From: Chrysoporthe austroafricana
Lineage: Eukaryota; Ascomycota; Sordariomycetes; Diaporthales; Cryphonectriaceae
Reading direction: 5' to 3'
Assembly (NCBI GenBank): GCA_001051155.2
Contig: JYIP02000002.1
Coordinates: 4,099,583 to 4,163,582 of the forward strand
Length of the DNA: 64,000 nt
Position 1 is the first letter of the stretch; each line of letters begins with the position of its first letter. Of this stretch, positions 42,397-54,823 are shown piece after piece. The position numbers and the translations under genes are program-made. The notes under the pieces were generated by a model. That model was given only the letters and a program-made list of their open reading frames with translations, was not told the DNA's origin and ran no database searches.

Positions 42397-44628
42397 TGCT
42401 TTCGCAATAGTGATTTTATGCAAAGCTTGATAGCTAAGGGCTGAAAGAGGAGATCGCCGGCGCAGTGCCTGTAAGAAGATTCTCTTCCCAACGGAAAGGT
42501 CATATAAGATTGCTTGGTCTGAGATTCGAGATTTATGTAGGGAAAAGAAACAATGTGGGAGAAGCCCGGACCAAGAATGACCTCTTTCCTTCTTTTATAT
42601 TTGATAGAGGTGTCTACACAGAATGGCAGCCACCCAGCACGCCTAATAATCAGCACTCAACCCCAGTGAGGTGGTTCCGGAGCCACAAGTATTGCAGCGC
42701 GTGAAACAGTCCCGAACACCCCAAAATTCATCCATTTCCCCGCTTGCCGCCTTTGTTCATGAGTAACAGCTTCCAAAAATGACCTTGGCACAGCGCGGGG
42801 CCAAGAGCTCAGTCACGCCTACAAACGGAAAGAGGACAGGAACTAGGAGGCTTGAATGAATCACGATAAGCCTGCCATCGAGGTCAAGCAACTTGCGAGC
42901 CTGTAATGGGGCTTTATGGTATATTATAATATTTACGTCTTACATTTCGTAGCTAATATATCATTCCATGCCTTGTTCAACACTGATTATGCCTATTTCA
43001 TACTCAAGGCCGAGGCTCATCCAGTAAGCCACTATCGTTACCACTTGATGGAGCATCATTGCGCTTATATTCGTCGGCTTCCGTGAGAATCACACGACAA
43101 CCCACTTGGCCAGACGATCACAGCATTGTCGTTTCCTAGGCATTGTGTACGATGACCCGACTCCTGAGTGTGCCTGCTTTGGGGTCATTCACCTGGTCGA
43201 CCAATGGGTTAGGTTGTCCGCCGTTTGCGTTGTACGCTCATACTGTATGATACACGAGCAGGACAGCTCCTTTTGACTTAACGTTCCGGTCGCAGATGCG
43301 AACACAGTCAAGCAGTAGGTAACTCAAGGCCACATGCTAGTTAGCCCTCCGATTTCGTGCTTGTCGCATACGTCGGCCGAGTCATGCGACAGGTGATGGC
43401 AGAGGCCAGTGTGCAGTCTGTCTGGTGAAGATCAAACGCCAGCAACGTCTCCTCTTGAGATCCGAAGCGGTGCGTTCATGTGCGAGTCCAGCCGCACAAT
43501 TGAGCGTAGAAAGCATCCTTGATTTCCGCCAGTCTGTCTTTTTAGACGCTCACCAGTCGTCGTGATCTGAGGGCATGCGTCTTGGAGCCTGTGTGTCTGA
43601 TGCTACAACAGCACAGCTTATTCACACTGGTCACAGGCTCACCGCTTTTCGTGATTTTCATGCGTATGGCAACCGGCATTCATAGATTTCACCTAGAATG
43701 AGCAAGAGTGGCTAGCAGCGAGTGTTTTATCCGTCTCTCATGCATTGCGAGGGGAACAGAACAACGTTATCTGACTGACTTCTTGCACAACGCTAGTGAA
43801 GCAATCCCTTGGTGACAAGTACCGGCTAATTTCCTGTATTTTTAGTAGGCATTGAAAAAAAAAAGCTAGAATTGTAGACTGGGTCAATGAGTAGTCGCAG
43901 ACGACGAATCATCATGGGACTGGTAGACCAATAATTAGTGTGAACTTGTTGACGTCGCAACGCAGTATTTATTGCCAATTTTGCGAATGACACTGTACGT
44001 CGTCTCAAGAAATTCCCCGATCAGAGCCAAATAATCACAGCATGCAGGTGATCTGGCCTTAAGCATCCATGTTTCGTGATCGATTAGAGCGAGGGCGGGG
44101 TGAAACCGGGTTGGCTTGATCTGATGTCGCTCAACAACATCAGACGACAGTCTTGCCGAGTACGCAGCGAGATCCGATAGGCTTCTTACTTATATTAGCT
44201 GATATGCAATCAGGGTCCCAGTGCTGCTAGGACCCGCAGGTAGAGCGCGCGGAACGGCTGCGACCACGCCGCAACAAACAACTGTACGCTGGACGCCTCG
44301 TCCACGTTTAGTGGCCCCTGAGCCACGGGACTTGGCATTTTCATCCTTCCTCGCCTCGTTTGAGTTTGGCTTCCCGGATGTAGAGGCCGGATGACTTCCC
44401 GGCAGCTGCGGACCGTGCTAAGCGATTGGCTCGTCGTCACTGGGCGGAGGGAAGATGGTCGCCTGGTCGCGGAGGTTCGGTGCAGCCCAGAAGAGCACCA
44501 CGCCGCGCATATATGTCCAGCCAGATTTCCAGGATCTAGAGGAGCTTGATAAAGATGGGCTGAAGATGCGTTGGACAGGCCTGCTGTATTCAACTTGCTA
44601 GGGCTCTGTAGAGCGATCGTTGATAGTC
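42397..44628. other. ORF-poor spacer
   Basis: 2.2 kb with very few frames over 60 codons; from about 42710 to 43820 there is none on either strand. The base composition is more AT-rich than the neighbours. There are no terminal repeats or transposase remnants that I can see. Confidence 0.5.
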
Positions 44629-45859
44629 ATGTCCAGCCACACACGCCCGAAGCTGACCGTGGGTGAGATATCCTGCCTGGTCGGCGTTTTCCCCCTCGTC
44701 GCCGGCACCATCCTCGCCTTCTTCCTGACCAGCAGCTGGTTGCAGTGGAGGGACGGGACCCTCGTGGGCGGCAGGTCCCTGAGGAGGAACGCCATGGCGA
44801 GCTTTGGGACGGTCGTCAGCCTCTTGAAGCCAAGCCAGCTCCGGACTGTGTTCCCCAAGACGACCGGCCAGATAATCGTGGACTATTGTGCCGCGGCAGG
44901 CCTCCCCCATCAGTCGGTCTTGGTTAGGAATGATGATGGGTTCCCGCCGGCGAGGCTGCACTTCGTCGACTGCGAGCTGCAGCAGAAGGGTCGCATTCTG
45001 CTGTATTTCCAGTACGTCTGTCCACGAACGGTCCCCACAGGTCTGGGCCGGTGGTGTTTGGGCTTGGTCGTTCAGATCGTGGGATTGTGCTTACACGTCA
45101 ACTCATAGCGGCGGGGGGTTTCTTGTGCCCTTGCAGTCTCCGGCCTTTGCCATACAGCTAGCACGAACAGCGCGTGCCTCGCCGGTTCTCCTCGAATACA
45201 CGCTGGCGCCCGACTGTGTCTATCCGGGCCAACTAGCGCAGTCCGTGGCTGCTTTGCGCCTGCTTCTGCAGTATCGCCAACCCTCAGAAATCATAATCGG
45301 AGGCGAGTCGGCGGGCGGCAACATGGCATTGGCTGTCGTGGCTCATATACAGCAGCCCAAGCTTGGGATCACGCCGCTGGTACTATCGCCAAGACGGAAT
45401 ACCCCAGCAAAGTTCAAAGGCGTCCTAGCGATCTCGCCGCGGACGGCGAATGAAGGAACTGCAGAGAGCTTTCGATACAATGCTGGAAGGGACTTCATGA
45501 ATAGGCACAGCCTCAGCGCGATCACTGGGACTTGGAAACCGGCAAACGATGTTTGGGCGGCCCCGGTTCTGGCAAAGGATGGCTTTTGGGACGGCCTCAA
45601 GGCTGACAGGCTACTGTTAATCGTCGGTGGCGATGAGGTCTACCGAAGCGATGTTTGCTACGTGGCAAAGGCTATGGGGGCCGTTGATGTGCACGTCAAC
45701 GAATGCAGCATATCTGGATTCGAGAAAGGACAGGATCCGTCGTTGCAGTTGATTGTCTGCCCGGGCGAGATGCATTGCCAGGCTAGCTTGGACAGGAGTC
45801 TCGGCATTATGGACGGGTATATGATGTCGTCGATAACTCAGTGGCTGTCAAGATTTTGA
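44629..45859 (+). CDS. Alpha/beta hydrolase, HSL-type (esterase/deacetylase-like), membrane-anchored
   Basis: Two exons, 44629..45011 and 45109..45859, encode 377 aa. The intron falls inside the HGGG codon for His128 (CA/C), donor GTACGT, acceptor CATAG. An N-terminal hydrophobic helix (about residues 15-37, CLVGVFPLVAGTILAFFLTSSWL) suggests ER membrane anchoring. The catalytic elements of the hormone-sensitive-lipase family are present: oxyanion hole HGGGF (128-132), nucleophile Ser195 in GGESAGGN, Asp303 in VGGDEVYRSD, and His350 in PGEMHCQ. Such enzymes hydrolyse small acyl esters and often occur as accessory genes near fungal secondary-metabolite or detoxification loci; no such cluster is visible here. 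Substrate unknown. It is convergent with the Ufo1-like gene, stops 189 bp apart. Confidence 0.85.
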
Positions 45860-46048
45860 TGAGCAAGCAAGTAAAAAGATGTAATTGAACGCGAATAGGC
45901 GACTGATTATGCTCAGGGCGCCATAGTCTAAGCGGAGGCTAACCATCTCAGACCAGAATGCAAGAGAAGAGAAACACAAACAAGATGACCACACCCCCCT
46001 CTCAGTTCTCCTCTGCCTGAGACGCACTCTTGTCAAAACCACGTCGCA

Positions 46049-49000
46049 TCAATAACGAGCAACCCCCTTTCCCTTGCCACCGGTGTCTAGAGGAGGAAAA
46101 CCATCAGCCTCGATACCGAGTCCGGTGCCTTGCGACTGCTTTCGCAGTTCCTCCTCTTCTAGACTGAGACGCAGCGCGAGCGCCAGGTCCTCATCGATAT
46201 TTTCGCCGATCGCCGGCGACGACGTGTCTCTGCAAGATTGCCCGGAAGTCCATCCGCTTTGCGGGAGCGGTGTGTGAGCTTGGCTGGAGCTGTAGGAAGC
46301 TGGTACGGACCGCTTGCTCTTCTGAGGCTTGTACTTGACCTGGTATTCAAAGTCGGTAGAGCTGTTGGCCCGTGGCGACTGGCCCAGGTCGTTCCCACCC
46401 TCCAAGAGTGAGAGTCGAAGCGCACGCTGAATTTGTTGCTCGAAGTCATCGTCATCATCAACACGATTTTCGGCGACTGCGGACAAACCAGCTGACGGGC
46501 TGCGTCCAGAAAGACTAGGATCAGGAGTAACAGTGTCTAGACTGCCTGAAGTCGAATTCATCTCTCCGATGTCGGCAGCGGAACCAGTATCACTGGCGCT
46601 TGTGCGTTGTTGCTCCTCGTACAAAAATGCCTCCTCAGATATCATTTGAGCGTATCTGATAGACTCTTCTTCAGTCAAATCGCCCAAGCCTACGCCGAAG
46701 CGGTTGCGCAGCCTCGCCTGTTCGCGGGCACGATGCTCTTGCTCGCGCCGAAGCTCGGCCTCCTCTGCAGCAATGTACCCCTTCACAGCACCACCCTGGC
46801 GGCGGCTTGCTAGGCGCCCATGGATGTCAGAATGGCGAAGACGTCGCTTGCGCCCGAAAGATGGAGCTGCGGAGCTATAGGTCCAATATCGGACAAAAGT
46901 TCCAAAGCACAGTACACCCCTCAATGACGTCGCATCCGGGTCGAGGAAGATGGCAGGACATGCCGAATAGTCGGCGAGTCGCAGAGCTGGGTTAGCGTTC
47001 AAGATGTGACGCGGTGCCCTGCCCGAGGACTTTGAACTCAAAGTCCGAATAGGCTCTGTTGTAGATGCGAGAGGATCCCAAGCTTGGACAAGACCATCGC
47101 TCCCGCCGGCGACGAGGTACAACGCTGAAAGTGCTAGGCTCGTGATATCGGGCGACTCAGTCTGAATGACGTAGACCGGTTCGACAATGTCAAGGGAAGA
47201 GTCTCGCACATTCCAAAGGATAACCTTGCCATGATCTGTACCGACTGCCAGAAAGCGAGCCCTGCGTCCTGGAATCTCTCCGTTGCTCCGCTTCGAGGTT
47301 GGTGTTGTAATGCCACTTCTCAGTGAGGTATTATCGCCATTCAACGGATCTTCGAAAGGAGCCGTGACAGCGTAGAGACTGTTGTCCATGGCGGTCGTGG
47401 TAATGTCAGCCTTGCCCAACTTTTTCATTGCCAACATCGATGTTCGCCACTGTCCTAAATCGGAGCTGGGTGTGTTTGCCTCGGTAACGCTTGCGCCTGG
47501 AGCCACAGAAGCCGGTGAGTCCAAATCATCCGAAGCCTTTTGGCCAGAACCAAAAATTGATTGATATGGGGTAGGTGGCACATTGGTAGCCGATGTTGCC
47601 GTCCCTGATTTCTCTCCTTCACTGGAACTTGATCTCATGTAGCGGAGAATCTCGGCAGAGCAGTCTTCCCCTTGCATGCAACGGATGACGAGTACGATCT
47701 CTTCAGCAAAATCGACCTCAACTCGACGCCGCATATCCCACCCCTCGCAGACTCTTCTGAAATGAGCAGGCTCATAGCGCAGGAATTTCTCGACCTCGCG
47801 AGCCTCAGCTATGATTTGGTCTTTGCTGAGCCCCATAGCATCGCAAGGAGACCGTGGCGAGTAGCCACCCCGCACTGCGTTTTTGTCCAGATCATCTGGA
47901 CGAGCCTGACGGCGAGTTGATTCGACGAGTTCCCAGTACACAGAGCGACCAGCCAACCAAGCAGCCTTAGTGGTGTCCATGTCCTTCCTCACTGCGTCAG
48001 CCGGAGGGGTTGGTATCGCTGTTAGAACGAAGCATTCTCCGAGCGCGTTGACAGCACATGCCCAGACCCGTCCAAGGCTCCTTCGCTTGTGATTGTAGCT
48101 CTCATCAACTCTGAGCGCAATGATGGGCACGCCAGGGCTCAAAATCCAGCGAGCGGTCATTTCCCCAGCGTTGTATCGCGGACCATTGGCATCATGACCA
48201 AGAGCGTAGGTTGTAACGACACCAAGAGATGAGCCTGTCATTATGCCAACCATGTTCTGGGTCATCACAGGTACTGTCGAGGATTTGGCAATCCATACAC
48301 TGCAAATCGACTCCATCAACTCTGGAATCTTGGGTACTTCGGGGCTCATATCGATGAAGGAGTTGTCCGAGCCGCCTAGATACCTTCCACGCAGCTCGTT
48401 CGTACCACGGAAATACGGACGGCCACCAGGGAACCCTTCGCCACCGACCATACCGTAAGGCTGGCTCAGATCCATGACATTGTAGACAGCAGCAGGGCCA
48501 TCCGCAAGTCCGTATGGGTCTAAGTTCGGGAATAATTCGTCTAATTGGGAGAACGCGAACGGATCATCGAGACCCCATTTCTCCACCTTTCCAGTAGATG
48601 GGTCGCTGACAGTGGATACGCACAAGTCAGTCGTGCCGACTATGACCTTAGGCCCCTTCTTGGAATTGTCGAAGACGGCGTGGACATTGCTGACCATCCA
48701 AGGAAGCTTGGAATTGTAGGTCAAGACAGCGGTGGCCTTTTTGGTCGAATGTGAAGAGCGCGGAGAGGATCCAATGCCTCCTGAGTTGGCCCCAGGCTTT
48801 CCGCGCGACACGCTTCGCAGCAGGCGGGTTCGCAGCAGATACTCGCTGCGCCACGATGCCATGGGCGTCAGGCGGGTGAAGTATCGGAATTCTGACCGAA
48901 CTGTATTCCCGTCCTCACTGCTATCGTTTTCCTGGATCGCCTTGCGATGTGACGACTTGAGCGCCTCCTGCCCAGGAAAATAGCGCAGAAACGCCATCCT

Positions 49001-49540
49001 CCACGCATGCGGCTCCGTTACCAGAGCGTAGAACCTCTTCGAGACGAGAGCAACAGCTCCATGCGAGTCGGGATGAAGATGCGACAGGATTTGCGTCAAA
49101 ATCTCTGCGAGGAGTCAGCTGCATTGGCCGACCGGCGGCAATGACTTTAGTCACGCACCGTTAGGACAGTCTGCCAACGAGGAACCATCTGATGGAGACC
49201 CGTGTCGTTTCATGACCTTGAGCCCTATAGGCTGTTGCTTGGTCGGTGTGACTGCATTCTCATAGACCGATATGCGCTGTCCGGGCAGCGCGACGCGTTC
49301 CTCCTGGCGCCTCAGTCTGCATGATACCTCGTCCAGCTGCTCGGCAGCAACACCGGGCTCGGAAGTACCTGCGCCTGCTGCAATGGAGCCAGGCGAGGGG
49401 CTCGGAGGGCGTGGACGGGAGTGGCCATCGCAGGCGCTCGGTCCGTGTAGGTGCAAGCCATCTTGAGCGGTTTTGTTGAGAGGTTCGGCAGCGTCGGTCG
49501 AGGGAACAATGGGTTTTCTCTCGGTGGGCTCTGTCTGCAT
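46049..49540 (-). CDS. F-box/beta-propeller/UIM protein (Ufo1-like SCF adaptor)
   Basis: Two exons, 49540..49159 and 49104..46049, encode 1145 aa. The 54-nt intron (GTGCGT...CGCAG) restores an F-box at residues about 120-165: SLADCPNEILTQILSHLHPDSH then VSKRFYALVTEPHAWRMAFLRYF. The middle (about 210-790) has WD-like segments (VGTDHGKVILWNV, LALSALYLVAGGSDGLVQAWDPL). The C-terminus has two clear ubiquitin-interacting motifs, FEQQIQRALRLSLLEG (about 1014-1030) and IDEDLALALRLSLEEEE (about 1097-1113), with a possible third, weaker one (EEESIRYAQMISEEAF). F-box plus propeller plus UIMs is the Ufo1 architecture; Ufo1 is an SCF substrate receptor that turns itself over through its UIMs. It is much longer than yeast Ufo1 (668 aa), mainly from a low-complexity N-terminus and linkers. 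Confidence 0.85.
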
Positions 49541-51597
49541 GGAAGTGCTGGGACTAACTCGGGGGAGACCAGATCAGACTGTGCAAAAATGATTTGCACA
49601 GTCGACTCGATGGGTTGAAGGGCTGATGAAGCAGTGCTCGGGTTGGTGGCTATTTCGTTGGATGAAGTGAATCTATCGCGAGAATCGTTGATGACGTTGT
49701 TGACGTTGGTCAAGGTCTGCAGCAGAGTCGCGTCAACGGAAGATTAGCGATTTCGTCAGCCGAAACACGCTCGACAGCTTACATAATAGTGAAAGCCTAG
49801 CACATCCTATATTGGGCTTTTGGAATCGCGGGAATATCCTCTGATAGGGCCGTCGTCTTGGCCAAACTCAAATCCCATGAGAAGCTCGTAGCGTATATCT
49901 CTCATCTGCCTAGACAGCTCTCTGCCCATTCTCTGATGGACCAGACCGTCTTACGTCTGGCAGACCTTCACACGAAAAGTATCGTGCACTGCGTCTCGCA
50001 AACTACCTAAGCAACGAGGGAAACCAATCAGTTGATCCTCCTTGACTGGACAATTTCCCCCCTTCCATTATTTCATTGTCCTATTCCTACAGATACCTAC
50101 GGCCGCCAGAGCCTCAAAGATGCGGCTGAATTGTGATGCTGCAAATAACCAACGGGATGGAGTAAAAGGTTTTCCACAGCATGTCCTTCGTTGATGCCTA
50201 ACTCGACTGCCCGGTCATCTCATGAGATCTCGTGTGCAAGGCTGGAGGTTTCCTGAGGACATGGAGGTGCTCCTCGGATAGCGATGCTTCCGGAAAATCA
50301 GAGGGCCGATGGATATCCTTAAGGCCACTAATGCCTGTCTTGATGGTTTTTCTTCCCACGTGGCGGTTTGGTCTCGAGGCTCTCACCGAAATGTTTCGGC
50401 TCCGCTCGCACAAGGCCGCCCCGGGAGGACCACGTGAGACCCAAAGCTAGCCGTCGCGCCACGAACCCGGCCGGATCCACGAGCTGAACGGATCTCCGCC
50501 TGCACGCCTCAGCACGTGGGGATCCGCGATGGAATGCTTCCGCCAGTCTGGCGTTATACACGCCGGCGCCTGACCTATCCAGCGGGAGTGTGCAGGAGCC
50601 GGCAAGGCTGTTCGCGCGGGGAGGCAGGACTGATCCGGTCGAAGCTGTGACGCCGGGGGGTACATGACTTGGAGCCGGACTCAGCTGGTCGTCCCTTGCG
50701 GAGTCGAAGAGAAGCACAGCTATCAAGACAAGCAGGCAGGCCTGAACCCTGAGTCGCTCCTAGATGTGACGTGACACGTCACGCAGGCCGTCTCGCTCGA
50801 GCCTACATAGGTCGGTGGAAGAGCTCTTGTTGGCGAGAACGCGGCGTGAACACGCCCCTGAGGCCTGGTATCACGGATGGGCCGATAGTCCCAGTCCTGC
50901 GCGGAAAACCGAGACAATGCAGTCCAGTTGTGAGAAAATATTAACGTGTCAACATATCGTTCGTCGCCCCCACGGACACCTGTCAGCAAGGTGCTGACAG
51001 CAGCGCATCAGCGGGCGGCCAATGGAAGCGCGACCCCTCCTCTCGGGTCGTCGAGCTGGGGACGACTGGCTCTCGACGATCTGGGAAGCAGGACCGCCGC
51101 CATCCGCCATCCTTGTGGCCCCACGACAGCATGAACGTACCAGAATGGCGGTAAGGCCAGCTGGGAGAGTCGGTCAGATATCACTTCAGCCCCTCGAAAT
51201 GTGCCCAAGGGGGCCCGTCTTGGTGTGCTTGAGCAGACGTACATCTTCGGAACGGCGCTGTTCGTTGGCGGCCCGCGGAAAGTCGGTTATCTTGGCAAGA
51301 ATCGTGGAACGCGAAGGAAATCGAAAAGATCACCGCCGGCTCATTTAGGTTGAGAAATCTAGAACCACCAAAGAAATTCACGCCAATTTCAGGGTCCTGT
51401 CTCCAGACGGCCCCATCTCGTCGGCGGGACATGTCTCCCCGCTGATCAGAGCACCTCGGTGCTCAATGTTCGCTGCAACCGCCCCCAAACAGGTCGGATC
51501 CTCGAAACGAGGTGACGCCATCAGGCCAGCATGAGTCGAGCGGCAGGTCTCAGAGCCAAGCCGATAGGTGGAGATGGCCTCGCGCGAGTAATGTGTG

Positions 51598-51620
51598 CAT
51601 GCACAGGCGGCCTGTGCATG
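51598..51620. other. Perfect 11-bp inverted repeat (hairpin)
   Basis: catgcacaggc, one g, gcctgtgcatg: a perfect 23-bp palindrome with a single-base centre. It is preceded by gtgtg, so tgtgcatgcaca (51594-51605) is itself palindromic. Confidence 0.8.
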
Positions 51621-54600
51621 TCTTTCGCTGCATCAAGCCCCCCCCCCGTCGCGTTCCATCGCACGGTGGCACCCCCGAGGGACGGGCCAGAACCGCCTGA
51701 TCAACTCTACCCCAGTAGAGCGGCACAGCGGTTCACGGTCAGGTTCCGGCAAGGTATTCACCATCAAATGACGACTACTGGTCGCTGCGGTGTTATTACG
51801 GCGGACCCAGCTTTCGACATCTACGATAGTTTCGGCGTCTGCACCGTCGGCCGAGAGCTGCCGCTCCTTGAGCTGTCGCGATGCGGGTGTCCAGGTGTGG
51901 GTTGCCCCCCCGGTTTGTCCCAAGTGGACGGTGCCGCTTGAACACGCGCCTCCGGCCCCCTGGACCCGGGATACAGGGTTTGCAGTGGAGACAACCCGCG
52001 TGTTGGTTGGCACTGGGGAGCAATCTCTGCAGACCTCCAACAAAGTTTCGGCCGCTTCATGCAATGAGTTGTTGGTTGCGATCCACAGCATTTCCTCCCG
52101 AGACGACACATACTCTGGTTCTATGTAACAAGCGGTCGCGGCCTCCTCGTACCCTTTTCTGCAACAGCGGGTCTCGAGGCTGTGCTGTAAGGTACGAGAG
52201 CTGTGTCTGATAAGGTCACTGAAGGCCGTGAAGCAAGGGGCTCAGAGAATTTCCAGTGGGACAGCCGCTTGCACTGACTGGCGCGCGTCTCTAATCACCT
52301 AGTGGCCTAAAGCGGTTGTGCGTCCGGTGTTCCGAGGTGGTGGGCAGATTTCATCGAGATGGCGCCATGCGGCCGTTGCGCAGATAATGCTCGTCACACA
52401 AGTCTGCACTACCACAGTGCACGGGCGGTCAGACCGCGAGCGCTGTCGCCGTCTGGTACAAACTTAGAAGAAGTTCCCCGGGCCAGGACCGGACTCGCCT
52501 GGCTGCGCAACGTTACCCGGATCCTCTCAAGCACCCGAAAGGGTCTATGCGCCCCGGCTAACTCGAAGTTTAGCGGACAGGATTTCTAAAAGTACCGCGC
52601 TTTCGCCTGTGACTATAGTACCTGCCTCCCCCAATTGGATACAGAGCCGCTGGGTCCGGCCCAGCTCACAATCGCAAGAGCCCGGGGGTATTTGTCCTCG
52701 GTTCCCTCGTGCGCCCATGCCGGCCTTTGCACAGTCATGTTGGGCATCTCGTGATGAAGCAGCAGCTGTGAGACGTCGCTAGCTCGGGTGTGAGCAGCCA
52801 AGAGCGCCGAGATGGGAGGCTCGTCCGGTAGAAGACGATCTGGAATATGCCGTCGGTAGCTCGGAGGGGTAAGATGGTGGTGGTAGCTCGTATCCTATTG
52901 ACCACGACAGAATCAAGGTGCTGACGGGTTGTCTGCGACTCTGAGGTAGTGGCCGGACGGGATTCGCTGGATGGGTGAAGCCATCCGACGGCAGGGTGTG
53001 CTGTCATTTGTCGGGCCAGCGAAGATCAGCGTCGTCAGTTCCAGCTCCTCCACGGCAGCCAGCCAGTCACCGCGGCGCGAAAGTTCCGGATGGGGTCCAG
53101 ACGGCAACCCAGCAATCTGATCTCCGTACCGCAGCCCGTGCGCGTGCTGACTGCATCCCACCCACAGCACTGGGACGGGCAGCTCGTGGAGCCCTCTGCC
53201 TTCCCAGGCACGCCAGGCCCTGGGGACTCTTTGTGTTTCAACACGGTGACAGGGGGAAGGGGGTCTCGATCTGCACGGCATACCCAGTAGCTTCGATGGC
53301 TTTTCAGCGCATCCAGGGGCCCAGGACACCTTCCCATTTGTCTGCTCTAGTAGGGTTCCGGCCTCTGCTCGTCCCTGGCCCTGCTGCATCCCTGGCGTGA
53401 TGCTGACGAGTTCCCGTCCCTCGGGTTCCTGAAAGCAGGTAAGCTGCACCACACCCGGCGCGCCCGTCATCCTCATGGTCCGTCGAGGTGTCGGAGGGGG
53501 ATGAGACATGAGACCCGTCGTCTGTCGACATCTGGCAGGCTTGACGTCAATCTCGCCCCAGGCACGGTCATTGGCACGGGCTGAGATGGTCTGGCCTGGC
53601 CAGTCTGTTCTGGCGGGCTGGCTGCAAACCTGCTCTTGGGCATGTCTCTCCCCTCTAGTCGCACGAGGCAGCCAGTGGCCGCCTAGACTTCCTCGCCATT
53701 CCCAAGACGTCTAGGGCAGCTGCTGGCAGCCACCCACAGCGGTGGGCCTGCCGACCACACATAATAGTATGGGATGGCGCACCCAAACCTCCTTTTCTGA
53801 CGCCGTCTCCGGTACGAGGGCGTGTGCTAGTACCTCTGTACAGTACCCCACCGTGATAATAGCACGACCCTGGCTGGACATCTCTTCCTGCGTAGACCCC
53901 TCCACCCCTCGTACATACGGTATCACACCTAGGACTGGGATACGTACCAAAGTAGATAATGCTCTGCAGACTGGGGCTGTTAGTCACACGGACCCGAACG
54001 CTCGGTTCTTGGGTCCCTCTCCCCCTCCTCATTCGACGACCGGGCCAGTCCACCCCAACCTGTCTTCCTTTTCTCTGTGTATGATCCCCCCCAAGCCTCC
54101 GCGAACCTTACCTACGGTAACCTCGCCTCTTCATTATCTTGTTGGCCTCACCGACTTCACATCCAACATCACCGCGCACGCGAAGACTATCGGCATTCTC
54201 CTCATGTCGAATTTTTGGCCCCAGCTGAGCGTCATCGTCAAGCAGCCCAGCTTCTAGACGACCCTTCTGGAGGAAAGACCAGTGCGAGTAGAGCGCCTCT
54301 ACCAGGCAGAGTAGACTGAGGTGCTGGGCATTGTTCTTCTCGTGAGCGAGCCACGACAGCTAGGACGTTATCGTCTCGGGTCTTGGACGACTTCGCGCTG
54401 GAGGTCTCGCACGACACAGCCGACAGCATTATCTCCTGGGGTCTTAAGGCTTGCTATCTGATCCCGAACCCGCCCCCGCCACCCTTGCCGCTCTGTTCAG
54501 TGGAAGAGGAGTTTCGTCGCACCTCGACTTGGCTTCCAGAAACCCGGGAACCCACCCAATTGGAAACCTCCCAGGCCGATCTTTCAACTGGATGCCTTCA

Positions 54601-54722
54601 GGACTCCCCGATCGCGTTGCAGTTTTTCCTCGTGAACAAAACTAAAGGACCGGCCATATCTTCCTCGGGACGAATTTAGTCTTCGATCCTTCACTGGATA
54701 CCACCGAGTACTTCAACCATGG

Positions 54723-54729
54723 TATAAAA
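54723..54729 (+). promoter_or_regulatory. TATA-box-like element
   Basis: TATAAAA lies 95 bp upstream of the ATG of the triple-CxxC gene, a plausible distance for a core promoter. Inferred from motif and position only. Confidence 0.4.
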
Positions 54730-54823
54730 CCCATCTACTCGCTTCGGACGAAACCTGCGTGCCACGAACACATCATCTCTGGACCACTGTTACCGCACTG
54801 TACGACACATCACCATCTCAGCA

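Larger units (their letters stand above)
49541..54823. other. 5.3-kb region without a recognisable gene
   Basis: GC-rich, with many short overlapping frames on both strands but none with family content, consistent splice pairs or conserved domain. The ends should contain the promoters of the Ufo1-like gene and the triple-CxxC gene. A strong hairpin (51598-51620) lies in it. It could hold a long non-coding transcript, a highly diverged gene or a degenerated element; I cannot tell. Confidence 0.45.
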
